Origin: Bacteroidales bacterium
GTDB taxonomy: Bacteria; Bacteroidota; Bacteroidia; Bacteroidales; UBA932
NCBI GenBank assembly: GCA_017480345.1
Contig: JAFVAU010000004.1
Coordinates: 1-49,511 of the forward strand
Length of the DNA: 49,511 nucleotides
Direction: 5' to 3'
Translations under genes and position numbers: made by a program
Shown here: piece after piece, positions 1 to 8,225 of the stretch
Layout of the letters: each line of letters begins with the position of its first letter
Position numbering within the stretch: position 1 is the first letter of the stretch
The notes under the pieces: model-generated
Told to the model about the DNA's origin: nothing
Databases searched by the model: none
The model's input: the letters and a program-made list of their open reading frames with translations, nothing else

Positions 1-98
1 GCACGGCTTATCTGCGTTACTCGCAGACCATCCTTGAAGTACAGTTTCATCGCTTTCTCATAGTAGAGATCACGCTTGCTTGAAAATCTAAAGTCCAT
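1..98 (-). CDS. Helix-turn-helix protein, N-terminal fragment (runs off left edge)
   Basis: Reading leftward from an ATG at 98, the first 32 codons are open to the window edge. The peptide begins MDFRFSSKRDLYYEKAM and continues with a segment (LYFKDGLRVTQISRA) that has the spacing of a helix-turn-helix, like the start of small HTH proteins and transposase OrfA-type proteins of Bacteroidales (family knowledge). An imperfect inverted repeat sits immediately upstream of the start. Only 98 bases are visible, so whether this is a transposase subunit, a regulator or a remnant cannot be decided. It is transcribed away from the susC gene. Confidence 0.5.
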   Translation of the reverse strand, partial: MDFRFSSKRDLYYEKAMKLYFKDGLRVTQISR

Positions 99-100
99 TT

Positions 101-123
101 GTTGATCGCATTTGCGAGTCAAC
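101..123. repeat. Imperfect inverted repeat upstream of HTH gene
   Basis: The arms GTTGATCGCA and TGCGAGTCAAC pair with one bulged base around a short loop. The repeat lies 2 bases before the start codon of the leftward HTH gene, so it could be an autoregulatory operator, an mRNA leader hairpin, or an inner end of a mobile element. Nothing in the sequence decides between these. Confidence 0.4.
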
Positions 124-273
124 TTTTTTCAGGGAAAGACAATAAGACCCGTCGCAAACAGCAAAACTTTTCGTCACTTTTCTTATCGAAAATGCAAAAC
201 CTTGTCAAGAATTTTACGATGCGGAGGAAAACGGATTCAGTAACAGTGATTAACCACCAGAGCCTCTTCAAAG

Positions 274-307
274 AAAAAAACAGGGCAGCCCGGGGAGGGT
301 CGCCCTG
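274..307 (-). terminator. Leftward Rho-independent terminator
   Basis: On the minus strand a hairpin with CAGGGC/GCCCTG outer arms and CCC/GGG inner arms is followed directly by seven T (A274-A280 on the plus strand). It closely matches the rightward terminator at 7345-7376 in sequence. No leftward gene is visible between it and the susC start, so what it terminates is unclear. Confidence 0.65.
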
Positions 308-398
308 CGTAAAAGAGATTCGACTTTTGGGCCGATAGAGATTATTTTTCATAAATATTTGTACAATGCCGGTTAAGTTTAACAATCGTAGCATAATT

Positions 399-435
399 TT
401 GTCAAAAATCAAAGTTACTTTGGCAAAATAGCAAG
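399..435 (+). promoter_or_regulatory. Candidate AraC-family operator upstream of susC (two 21-base-phased half-sites)
   Basis: Positions 399-416 read TTGTCAAAAATCAAAGTT, identical over 18 bases to 42555-42572 upstream of rhaA. A second related copy (TTGGCAAAATAGCAAG, 420-435) begins 21 bases after the first and matches it at 11 of 16 positions. The first copy starts 58 bases before a TAAATTTG -7 box here and 59 bases before the rhaA -7 box. Direct repeats phased by about two helical turns, with the downstream copy next to the -33 region, are typical of AraC-family activators (araI1/I2 is the model case). The regulator encoded at 41626-42522 is the obvious candidate to bind here (inference). 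Confidence 0.65.
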
Positions 436-456
436 AGCATTTGGCGGAGTTTTCCA

Positions 457-464
457 TAAATTTG
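457..464 (+). promoter_or_regulatory. Candidate susC promoter -7 box
   Basis: TAAATTTG fits the Bacteroidota -7 consensus TAnnTTTG. No TTG or TTTG lies 19-20 bases upstream, and the operator half-site 420-435 occupies that place, which is what an activator-dependent promoter would look like. Transcription would start near 470 and leave a leader of about 225 bases. Confidence 0.5.
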
Positions 465-546
465 CACTGTAAAACCACATAAATCACTAAAACCTCAGAT
501 TTGTTGAGCAATAAAAGGTTGGTTAATAATTGATAGGTAGGATGAA

Positions 547-600
547 GGCGGGGAAAAGTCCCCGCCGAAAGTCCTATTTCCCTTGTGGCCACCCCGGACT
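547..600 (+). other. Two hairpins in the susC mRNA leader
   Basis: GGCGGGG (547-553) pairs perfectly with CCCCGCC (560-566) around a six-base loop. Just downstream AGTCC (570-574) can pair with GGACT (596-600). Neither is followed by a T run, so these are not ordinary terminators. Leader structures are known control points for SusC transporter mRNAs in Bacteroides, but no such role can be shown here. Confidence 0.45.
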
Positions 601-695
601 GAATTGACAAAAAGAAAACAAGATTCCACACAACAATAACCTAAGCCAAAAACAATTAGTTATACCAAAACTAAACCATTAACTAACAAACCACT

Positions 696-3600
696 ATGAT
701 TTCCAAAAAACGGTTCGGATTCGCTGCCGCACTTCTGTGCATGGCAGGAGTCGTAATTGGGGGGGTAACGCCTTTGCCCAAAATCTGACAGTGCGCGGAA
801 CCGTGAGTGACGCCGTGGGCCCCATCGCGGGTGCCGTGGTGCTCTCCGGTAATGCCAATGCCGTTACGGACCTCGATGGTGCCTATACCATCAATGTCCC
901 GTCCAACGCAGTTCTCGAAGTCTCCTGCCTGGGTTACACCACGCAGCAGGTTCCGGTGAACGGACGCGCCAACATCAACATCGTCCTGGTGGAAGATGCT
1001 GAAATGCTTCAGGAGGCCGTGGCCCTGGGTTACGGTACTCAGACCAAGAAGAAAGACCTGTCCGCCTCCGTGGGTATTGTGAACAATGCCGACGAACTGG
1101 CTGCCCGCCCGGTAACTTCTGCCGAAGGAATGCTGCAGGGCCAGATTCCCGGCGTGGTCATTTCTTCCGACGGTGGCGATCCGACCAAAGACATGAACAT
1201 GATTATCCGTGGACAGGGCTCCCGCAATGGCGACAAGGTTCTGTGGGTCGTTGACGGTGTGCCCGGTGCTCCCATCACGTCCATGAACGAAATCGAGAGC
1301 ATCGTCGTCCTGAAGGACGCTGCTTCTGCCGCTATTTATGGTGCCACCTCCGGTGCCGGCGGTGTTATCATCGTCACCACCAAGAAGGCCAGCCAGGGCA
1401 TTCATGTGGAATACGACTTTGTGGGCGGTTTCCGCAGTGCTTACAACCTTCCCCAGCCGCTGGACGCCCAACAGGAAATCCAGATGCGTACTCAGTCCTA
1501 TGCCAATGCCGGTATAACCCTCCCTGTGGGCTGGGATACCTCCAAGAACCCCTGGGTAGGTGTTACCCGTACCAATTGGATGAAGGAAATCTTCCGCACG
1601 GCTCCCTATCAGCGCCACGCCGTAACCCTGAACTACGGTACCGATAAATTCAAGAGCCGCCTTACCTTCTCCTATCAGGACAACCAGGGTGTACTGGTGG
1701 GTACCTACAAAAAGGACATCGGCGTGCGCTTCAACGGCGAATACGACCTGAACAAATGGATTAAGATTACGGAAGTCATGTCCTATGACGACATGAGCGG
1801 CCGTAGCTCCGATACCGGTTCCGCCTACTCCGGCGCCATCATCTCCGCCATCTACATGCCCGCCAGCGCTGAGGCTTATGCCACGGCCGGTCCCTATGCC
1901 GGTTCATATGGCGGTGTAACGACGGAAGATCCTGCTTACATTGCACAGTATGGTAGCAACTTCGGTGACATCCACGGAGACGCCATCAACCCGCTGCGTC
2001 TGTTGCTGGCCAGCAACCAGACCCAACACGACGCAAACTTCTGGTCCACCACCGGCCTGCACATCACGCCCATCAAGGGTCTGAAATTCAGCTCCCTGTT
2101 CTCCATCAATGTGAACGATCAATTCCAAAAGACTTTCACCCCGCGCCGCCCGGAAATCGGAAAGCCGGAGACCACCAATTCCCTTGTTTATTCTACCGAG
2201 CGCGGTCCCGCATGGCGCAGTGAGAACACCCTCACCTACGACCGCACCTTTGGCAAGCACACCGTGGGCGCCCTTGCTTCTGCAACCTTCAACCGCGAGT
2301 ACAAGCAGGGATTCAAAGTTGACGCCCGCGGCCTGGAAGACGAGTCTGAGAATCTTCAGTTCCTGTCCTTCGCCAACAGCACTTCTCCCACCGACTGGTA
2401 CACCGGACCGGATGCCAATATCGCCTTCGTTGTCCGCGGCTCCTACAGCTTCGACGACCGCTACTTCGTCACCGCTTCCTGGCGCCGGGACTATGCCGGC
2501 CGTCTGCCGAAGAACCGCAACTACGGAGATTTCCCGGCCGTAACTGCCGCCTGGAAGGTTTCCAGCGAACCTTTCTTCCCCAAGAACGACATTGTGAACC
2601 TCCTCAAGGTCCGTGCTTCCTGGGGTCGCGTAGGCAACCTGGGATCCATTGACTGGAACTACCGTTCTGCCACCTTGAGCAGCAGCAACTGGAACGAAGG
2701 CGCCATCTACGGCACTGAAAACAATACCATCTGGGGAACCTTCTGGTACCCGGCCAACACCGTGAACCAGAACCTCACCTGGGAAACCTCCCAGCAGTTC
2801 GATGCCGGTCTGGACGTAGACCTCTTCAAGGACCGTCTCTCCATCTCCTTTGACTACTACAACAAGCTCACCTACAACCTTATTCAGGACCAGACCATGG
2901 GTTGGCCCCAGACCATCGGCCTCAACGCCATGAAGGTGAACCAGGGACAGATCCGCAACTCCGGTGTGGAACTCATTGCTTCCTGGCATGACAAACTGAA
3001 CAGGGACTTCTCCTATCGCGTAGGCGGAAACTTCGCTTACAACAAGAACGTGGTTGTTTCTACAGGCGTCCTTGACGACGACGGCAACCCCGGCAAGTGG
3101 ACTGGAGAAGGCGGTTTCCGTATGATTGACTGGATTTACCAGAGTGAAGCCGGCCAGCCGCTCAACTCCTTCTATGTGATCAAGACGGACGGCATTTTCC
3201 AAAGCCTGGAAGATGTCTACGATTATCAAATGGACGGCAAACTCATCCAGCCTGGTGCCCAGGCCGGAGACCTTAAGTTCGTTGACTACAACAACGACGG
3301 CAAGATTGACTCCAACGACCGCCAGTATGTGGGTTCCGCCATGCCTAAGTTCACCTATGCCCTTAACGCAGGCTTTGAATGGAAAGGCCTCTCCGTAGAC
3401 CTCCTCTTCCAGGGTGTGGCCGGCAACAAGATTGCTTATGTGGGCAAGTCCATGATTCTGGGCGATGTGGAAGGAAACTTCAACCGCAGCGCGCAGATTC
3501 TGAATGCCTGGAGCCCCACCAATACCGGTTCCTCCATTCCCCGTCTGTCCAAGAACGACCCCAACGGCAACTGGAGCACCGCCTCTGACTACTTCATCGA

Positions 3601-3835
3601 AGATGGTTCCTATCTCCGCCTGAAGAACCTCACCATCGGATATGACATCACCCGCCATCTCCAGAAACTCCCTCACTTCGCCGCCCGTAACAGCTCTTGC
3701 CGTGTATACATGAGCGCGGAGAATCTCTTTACCATCACCAAGTACACCGGCATGGACCCGGAAGTTGGCGGTTGGGACGGTCTCAAGTATCCGGTATCCC
3801 GCGTTATCGCCTTTGGTGTGAAGATTAACTACTAA
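696..3835 (+). CDS. susC: SusC/RagA-family TonB-dependent glycan transporter, apparent frameshift near N-terminus
   Basis: This is an outer-membrane beta-barrel that imports oligosaccharides with its SusD partner. After the signal peptide come a carboxypeptidase-like regulatory domain (begins NLTVRGTVSDAV), a plug with the family motif IESIVVLKDAASAAIYGA, and a long barrel ending in VIAFGVKINY. The rest of the protein is open from 737 (1032 codons), but that frame starts MHGRSRNWGG, which is not a signal peptide. The ATG at 696 encodes a good one (MISKKRFGFAAALLCMAGVV) and then runs into seven G (759-765), after which it meets TGA at 786. One extra G, or two fewer, would fuse it to the signal-peptidase-like site NAFAQ. 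So the true start is most likely 696, with a frameshift, slippage or sequencing error in the G tract. The susD gene follows at once. Confidence 0.9.
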
Positions 3836-3847
3836 TTGGAAAATTCT

Positions 3848-5506
3848 ATGAAAAAGTATATTGCTATTGCAGTTGCAGCCCTCGGCGTTCTGAATTTTTC
3901 CGCCTGTAACAAATTCCTGGATTACTCTTCACAGGGCTCTCCCACCCAAGATAACTATTTCCAGAACGACCAGCAGGCCATTGACGCCGTTGCCAGTATC
4001 TATGCCCGCCTCATTCAGGAAAACTGCATGGGCCGTGAGATGTACTGGGAGCAGGCGTGCGCCAACGACATTGTCTGGGGACGTACCCGTTCCTACCCCA
4101 CCCTTGCCACACTTAATTACACCGGTGATGAAGGCTGCCTGAGAGACGTATTCAGCGGCATCTATACCCAAGGAATTAACCGTTGTAACTGGATTGTCCA
4201 GTCTCTGCTTGACAAACAGGCGAACACCGAACTCACCCCCGTTGAAAAACGCAGTCTGGGAGAGGCTTATTTCATGCGCGGTTATTGGCACTTCCTTGCT
4301 GCCTACCGCTATGGCACCAAGGACCTGGGTGTTCCCTTCGTGGCCTATGAAACCGTTGAAGGTGGCTACAACAATGAAATTCCCGAGCAGCAGGCCACGG
4401 TGATGGACAACTACAAGCTCATCATCGCAGACCTCCAGAAGGCCGAGGAAATCCTCCCTGCCTTTGAGGAATATGATGCCGCCGACCGTGGCCGTGCCCA
4501 CAAGGCCGCAGCCGTGGCCGTCATGGCAAAAGTCTACGCTTATTGGGCCACTTGGGACAAGAGCCAGTGGGCCAATGTGATTCCCTGCGTGAACAAGCTG
4601 GAAACCACCTATGGCCGCGACCTGGCCCCCGAATTCACCGATCTCTTTGCTCCTGACTTTGATAAATTCTGGACCAAGGAGTACTGCTGGGGCTGGCCGT
4701 CCAATGGCGGACAGGCTGGCGGTGGCGGCGGTTCCATGGAACTGCCCGGCGTAATGCTTGAAAACAAAGGTTGGGGAAAATTCAATGGCTGGGGACAGTT
4801 CAAGCCCTCCTACGATATCTACGAAGAGATGCTGAAAGACGGTGCCGGTAACATACGTCTTGTTTCTTCCATCCTTGAATATGGTCAGGAATTCCAGTAT
4901 TTCGGCGAAACCCGCAAGTTCTGGTCTACCTCTGACGTAGAGGCCGGTTTCATGATCAACAAGTACATGCAGGCCTTTGCTCCGGAAGATCCCATTGGAG
5001 CCGGCTGGGTTTATGACAATGCCGACTGGCCTTGCACCCGCATCAACTGGCCCATCGTTCGCTTTGGTGATTGTCTGCTTCTGCGTGCTGAAGCATATCT
5101 GGCCACTGGCGACGCCGGTAAAGCAACCATCGACTTGAATCGTATCCGCGCCCGTGCCCATCTGGGCGCCCTTCCTGGTGTCGCCACTTGGACCGACCTC
5201 TATCATGAGCGCCGCTGCGAACTCGCCTTCGAACTTTCTTCCGATCACGCTTACGACTGCAAGCGCTGGGCTTATTCCGGCGAGGCCGAAATCAAGGCCC
5301 TGGCCCTGGCCGAGCTCAACAGCCATCCCCGTGCCCGTCATTATGAAGACCGTTCCGACCCCAACTCTGCTTTCACTGTCGGTCCTTATGAAGACTATCA
5401 GACTCCGGCCAAGGTTTGGAACGAGAAGTTCATGACCTTCCCTTATCCTTCCCAGCAGATCAGCAAGTCTGCCGGCAAACTGCAGAACCCTCCTTCCTGG
5501 AGATAA
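3848..5506 (+). CDS. susD: SusD/RagB-family glycan-binding lipoprotein
   Basis: Surface lipoprotein that forms the lid over the SusC barrel and binds the glycan. Chosen start is ATG 3848, giving MKKYIAIAVAALGVLNFSAC with the lipidated Cys at residue 20. An in-frame TTG at 3836 would only add MENS. After the Cys comes NKFLDYSSQGSP, typical of SusD N-termini. The middle carries the family's helical TPR-like part (EAYFMRGYWHFLAAYRYG), and the C-terminal third has the usual LLLRAEAYLATGD and ERRCELAFE segments. Length is 552 residues, normal for the family. It starts 12 bases after the susC stop, so the two are surely co-transcribed. Which sugar it binds cannot be told from sequence. Confidence 0.95.
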   Translation: MKKYIAIAVAALGVLNFSACNKFLDYSSQGSPTQDNYFQNDQQAIDAVASIYARLIQENCMGREMYWEQACANDIVWGRTRSYPTLATLNYTGDEGCLRDVFSGIYTQGINRCNWIVQSLLDKQANTELTPVEKRSLGEAYFMRGYWHFLAAYRYGTKDLGVPFVAYETVEGGYNNEIPEQQATVMDNYKLIIADLQKAEEILPAFEEYDAADRGRAHKAAAVAVMAKVYAYWATWDKSQWANVIPCVNKLETTYGRDLAPEFTDLFAPDFDKFWTKEYCWGWPSNGGQAGGGGGSMELPGVMLENKGWGKFNGWGQFKPSYDIYEEMLKDGAGNIRLVSSILEYGQEFQYFGETRKFWSTSDVEAGFMINKYMQAFAPEDPIGAGWVYDNADWPCTRINWPIVRFGDCLLLRAEAYLATGDAGKATIDLNRIRARAHLGALPGVATWTDLYHERRCELAFELSSDHAYDCKRWAYSGEAEIKALALAELNSHPRARHYEDRSDPNSAFTVGPYEDYQTPAKVWNEKFMTFPYPSQQISKSAGKLQNPPSWR

Positions 5507-5525
5507 CCTTTAATCTAGAGAAGTA

Positions 5526-7316
5526 ATGAAAAAAGTTATATTTGCTTTGATGGGTGTTGCCCTTATGCTGGCCTCTTGCGGCAAACAGGAGACAAGTACA
5601 CCCAATCCCTGGCGTAAGATTGTGGACTACAAACCGTCCACCTTCACGATGACGGTAGAAGGCAACGTGTCGGCCATCAATACAGACTGGATCACTATGA
5701 GCCAGTCCGGCAATACGGTTACTTTCACCACTACGCGTAACCTCACCGGCCTTATCCGCCGCGCCGAGTTCCCGGTGTCCGGTTCCAATTTCAAAGTGAT
5801 TGTGAACCAGAAGTCCGGATCCATTGACGCATCCCTCTCTTCAAGCCTGGTCTCCCAGAGCCTGGGACAGGCAACGGTCAACATCAACATTTCCACCAGC
5901 AACATAGATGACTATGAGAGCTGGGGTATCATATACGGAAAAGAGAATGACCGTTCCAAGGGGACCACTCTGCCCCAGGACGATATGTTCGTCGTGGGAG
6001 CCAACCCTGTAACCCTGACCGACCTGGAAGAAGGCGAGGACTATTACGTATGGGCCTATGTCGAAACAACGGAAGGGGACATTGTCTACACCTCCAACAC
6101 CACCGGTATCGTTCCTCCTGTCTATGTTGCTGCAGGCGATGACCTCCAGGCAGCTATCGACGGCGTTACGAAGGATTTCACGGAAGTTCGTGTTTCCGGC
6201 GACCTTGTCCACAATGGCACCCTCAAATTCACCAATCCAAAGAGCATGTCCGTGACCGGTGGTTGGAATGAAGACTTCTCCGAACAGGATATCACCAAGA
6301 AGAGTGTTATTGACGGCGGCTTCAACAAGGCCGAGGATGCCGAGGGCAATCCCTTTGATTTCCATAAAGCCGAATGCCGCAGCAAGTCGTTCGTGAGCAC
6401 CAACAATGGCAGCTGTGCCGTTGTCATCGGCAGCTTCACGGCCCCCCTGAAGTCCACTCTGACCATCAACAACTTCGAAATCCGCAACGGTTTCGACGAC
6501 AATGACGGCGGCGCCATGCAGATTGCTACTACAGGGAATGTCAATATTGACAACTGCTACATCCACGACTGCCATTCCAACCACCGCGCCGGTGGTCCCA
6601 TGAATGTCCAGAATGTGGACGGTGGAAGCATCGTGTTCAGCAACACCATCATCAAGGACTGCTCCACTAAGGAGCACGGCGGCGCCTTCTCCGTTGAAGA
6701 GGCCGATGTTACCTGGGTTATGGTGAACTGCCTCATCGAGGGTAACGTGTCCCGCAATGGCGGCGGTTACTGCGGTGTGGCAATGATTTACAACAAGACC
6801 AAATTCTACGCCATCAACAACACCATCGTCAACAATTACAACTTTGACGAAGGCGGTACTCCTCCCGACGGTCGTAACGAATGGTCTATCATGCACTCCC
6901 GCGATGGAGGCCAGGGTCAGGAATATGTCATGATCAACAACCTCATCGTTGGCAATTACTCCTGGTGCAGCACTGACGACCTGCCTTATCCTCAGTATTA
7001 CAACGTGGCCGTCAACTGCGCGTCCAATCCGCTTGTAACCGTGGACGTCCGTAACAACATGATCTGCGGAGGATTCTGGAAGGATGGTAGCGCTGCCCTG
7101 AACAGCAAGAATACGGTTGTTGCATCCGGTCTGGATATCACCACTATCTTCAACGATCCGGCCAACATGGACTTCAGTCCCAAGGGCAGCGCCGTTGGAG
7201 CCGGAGTCTATGACAGCGTTGTCTCCGCCATCCTGGGCAACTACACCAAAGATCTGGCCGGCAATCCCCGTACGGTAGACGGAAAAATTGACCTGGGCTG
7301 CTATCAGTCCAAGTAA
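5526..7316 (+). CDS. Beta-helix lipoprotein in the surface glycan-binding position
   Basis: A 596-residue lipoprotein (signal MKKVIFALMGVALMLASC, Cys 18). Residues about 35-105 look like a small beta-sandwich, about 105-200 like an Fn3-type domain (ESWGIIYGKEND ... YYVWAYVETTEGD), and from about 205 to the end it has the repeating NNTIVNNY, DNCYIHDCHSNHRAGG pattern of a right-handed parallel beta-helix ending GKIDLGCYQ, as in pectin-lyase-fold and choice-of-anchor proteins. It lies 19 bases after susD and before the terminator, where SusCD operons usually carry a surface glycan-binding protein. It might instead be a lyase or hydrolase of the beta-helix fold. I see no recognisable catalytic motif, so binding is the more cautious guess. 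Confidence 0.75.
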   Translation: MKKVIFALMGVALMLASCGKQETSTPNPWRKIVDYKPSTFTMTVEGNVSAINTDWITMSQSGNTVTFTTTRNLTGLIRRAEFPVSGSNFKVIVNQKSGSIDASLSSSLVSQSLGQATVNINISTSNIDDYESWGIIYGKENDRSKGTTLPQDDMFVVGANPVTLTDLEEGEDYYVWAYVETTEGDIVYTSNTTGIVPPVYVAAGDDLQAAIDGVTKDFTEVRVSGDLVHNGTLKFTNPKSMSVTGGWNEDFSEQDITKKSVIDGGFNKAEDAEGNPFDFHKAECRSKSFVSTNNGSCAVVIGSFTAPLKSTLTINNFEIRNGFDDNDGGAMQIATTGNVNIDNCYIHDCHSNHRAGGPMNVQNVDGGSIVFSNTIIKDCSTKEHGGAFSVEEADVTWVMVNCLIEGNVSRNGGGYCGVAMIYNKTKFYAINNTIVNNYNFDEGGTPPDGRNEWSIMHSRDGGQGQEYVMINNLIVGNYSWCSTDDLPYPQYYNVAVNCASNPLVTVDVRNNMICGGFWKDGSAALNSKNTVVASGLDITTIFNDPANMDFSPKGSAVGAGVYDSVVSAILGNYTKDLAGNPRTVDGKIDLGCYQSK

Positions 7317-7344
7317 TCGGCCAACAATTTGTATGGCTTTTAGT

Positions 7345-7376
7345 CAGGGCGACCCATCACGGGCCGCCCTGTTTTT
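7345..7376 (+). terminator. Rho-independent terminator after the susCD operon
   Basis: CAGGGC (7345-7350) pairs with GCCCTG (7366-7371), with CCC/GGG pairing inside, and five T follow. It separates the susCD unit from the hicAB genes. Its sequence is nearly the same as that of the leftward terminator at 274-307. Confidence 0.85.
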
Positions 7377-7504
7377 ATGCAAAAATCGAAAGAAACACAC
7401 AAAAAGCATGTAAAACAACACAATCTTTTTTACGATTGTTGTATTTCCCATGTCCTGTATTTATGTTTGCTGCTAAAGATATCCGTCAAATTATAGGAGG
7501 ATAT

Positions 7505-7535
7505 TTTGTTTTTGTTAGTAAAACTACTATCTTTG
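7505..7535 (+). promoter_or_regulatory. hicAB promoter with palindrome in the spacer
   Basis: TTTG (7505-7508), 19 bases, TATCTTTG (7528-7535) is an excellent match to the Bacteroidota promoter. Transcription should begin about 3-5 bases before the hicA ATG at 7545, giving an almost leaderless message. A palindrome, TAGTA-AAAC-TACTA (7516-7529), lies across the spacer and into the -7 box, where a bound repressor would block the polymerase. HicB proteins with an HTH domain commonly repress their own promoter, so this is the candidate operator. Confidence 0.7.
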
Positions 7536-7544
7536 TAACGCAGC

Positions 7545-7727
7545 ATGAAATACACGGAACTGGAAAGACTGCTGAGAAAAGCCGGTTGCTATTTAGTAAG
7601 GAACGGTGACCATCCTATATGGTACAGTCCCATTAGTGAAAAGGAATTTGCTACTGGACACCATGACACTCATGAAGTTAACCCGAAAACCCTCAACAAG
7701 ATTCTAAAATCGGCCGGACTAAAGTAA
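7545..7727 (+). CDS. hicA: HicA family mRNA interferase toxin
   Basis: A 60-residue protein with the dsRBD-like HicA fold: helix-forming start (KYTELERLLRKAGCYLV), the strand with the catalytic His in RNGDHPIWYSP (His 23), and the terminal LNKILKSAGLK helix. HicA toxins cleave mRNA and tmRNA independently of or at the ribosome until bound by HicB (family knowledge). The gene is 9 bases upstream of the matching hicB. Toxin-first order is usual for this family. Base composition is visibly lower in GC than the surrounding enzyme genes, in line with a mobile toxin-antitoxin module. Confidence 0.9.
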   Translation: MKYTELERLLRKAGCYLVRNGDHPIWYSPISEKEFATGHHDTHEVNPKTLNKILKSAGLK

Positions 7728-7736
7728 GAATGAGTT

Positions 7737-8138
7737 ATGAAAAAAGTAAAAGTATTTATTGAAAAAGGCGCCGACGAATATTCTGCTTACATGGATAACA
7801 CGCCATTAAGCTATTCTTGCCTGGGGACAGGCGCCACGGTTGATGAAGCCATTGAAGACTTCAAGGCCTCTTATGCCGAGATGCGGGCGTATTATCTTTC
7901 TGTCGGGAAAAAATTTGAGGAAGTGGAAATTGAATTCCGCTATGACGTGCCCTCTTTCTTGCAAGAGTATGCGTATGCTTTTACGCTGGCCGGATTAGAG
8001 CGCATCACGGGAGTGAACCAGAAGCAGCTGGGGCACTATATCAGCGGTTACCGGAAGCCTTCAGAAAAGACTATCCGCAAAATAGAAGACAAAATCCAGG
8101 ATTTTGGCAGGCAACTTTGCGCCGTGCGCTTTGCATAA
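7737..8138 (+). CDS. hicB: HicB family antitoxin with HTH domain
   Basis: A 133-residue antitoxin. The N-terminal half (KVKVFIEKGADEYSAYMDN ... TVDEAIEDFKASYAEM) is the degenerate RNase H-like HicB domain that covers the HicA active site. The C-terminal part (LAGLERITGVNQKQLGHYI) is a helix-turn-helix DNA-binding domain, the XRE-like version of HicB. It probably neutralises HicA and represses the promoter at 7505-7535. It ends 87 bases before the first GH92 gene, whose own promoter lies in that gap with no terminator between, so some read-through into the enzyme operon is possible. Confidence 0.9.
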   Translation: MKKVKVFIEKGADEYSAYMDNTPLSYSCLGTGATVDEAIEDFKASYAEMRAYYLSVGKKFEEVEIEFRYDVPSFLQEYAYAFTLAGLERITGVNQKQLGHYISGYRKPSEKTIRKIEDKIQDFGRQLCAVRFA

Positions 8139-8144
8139 AAAACT

Positions 8145-8176
8145 TTTGTTTTTCAAGCCCCCTTTTGTTAAATTTG
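8145..8176 (+). promoter_or_regulatory. Promoter of the large glycosidase operon
   Basis: TTTG (8145-8148), 20 bases, TAAATTTG (8169-8176) is a near-perfect Bacteroidota promoter just after hicB. An AAAGGAGGG-like purine stretch follows before the ATG at 8226, a stronger Shine-Dalgarno than most in this window. The shared operator sequence seen at 399 and 42555 is absent at the equivalent distance. Confidence 0.75.
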
Positions 8177-8225
8177 TGAGAATAACACTAATTCTCTGCC
8201 AAAAAACAAAGGAGGGTTCACAAAA

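Larger units (their letters stand above)
99..695. other. 597-base gene-free regulatory region before susC
   Basis: I see no convincing gene here. The 170-codon leftward frame at 119-631 has no protein-like features and covers promoter elements. In order the region holds the inverted repeat at 101-123, AT-rich sequence with nothing recognisable to about 270, a leftward terminator at 274-307, a candidate AraC operator at 399-435, a -7 box at 457-464, and a leader of about 225 bases with two nested or adjacent hairpins at 547-600. The last 90 bases before the susC start are purine- and A-rich, as is common for Bacteroidota leaders, without a clear Shine-Dalgarno. Confidence 0.6.

Noticed and set aside
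119-631. Leftward 170-codon frame upstream of susC
   Set aside because: It covers the terminator, operator and -7 box, has no ribosome site or recognisable domain, and its composition is that of AT-rich intergenic DNA.
683-1618. Leftward 311-codon frame opposite the susC start
   Set aside because: Shadow of the susC coding strand; repetitive Gly/His/Val peptide without family features.
7420-7439. Second terminator before hicA
   Set aside because: ACAATC/GATTGT forms only six pairs with the T run in the loop rather than after the stem. It is noted as a minor inverted repeat only.
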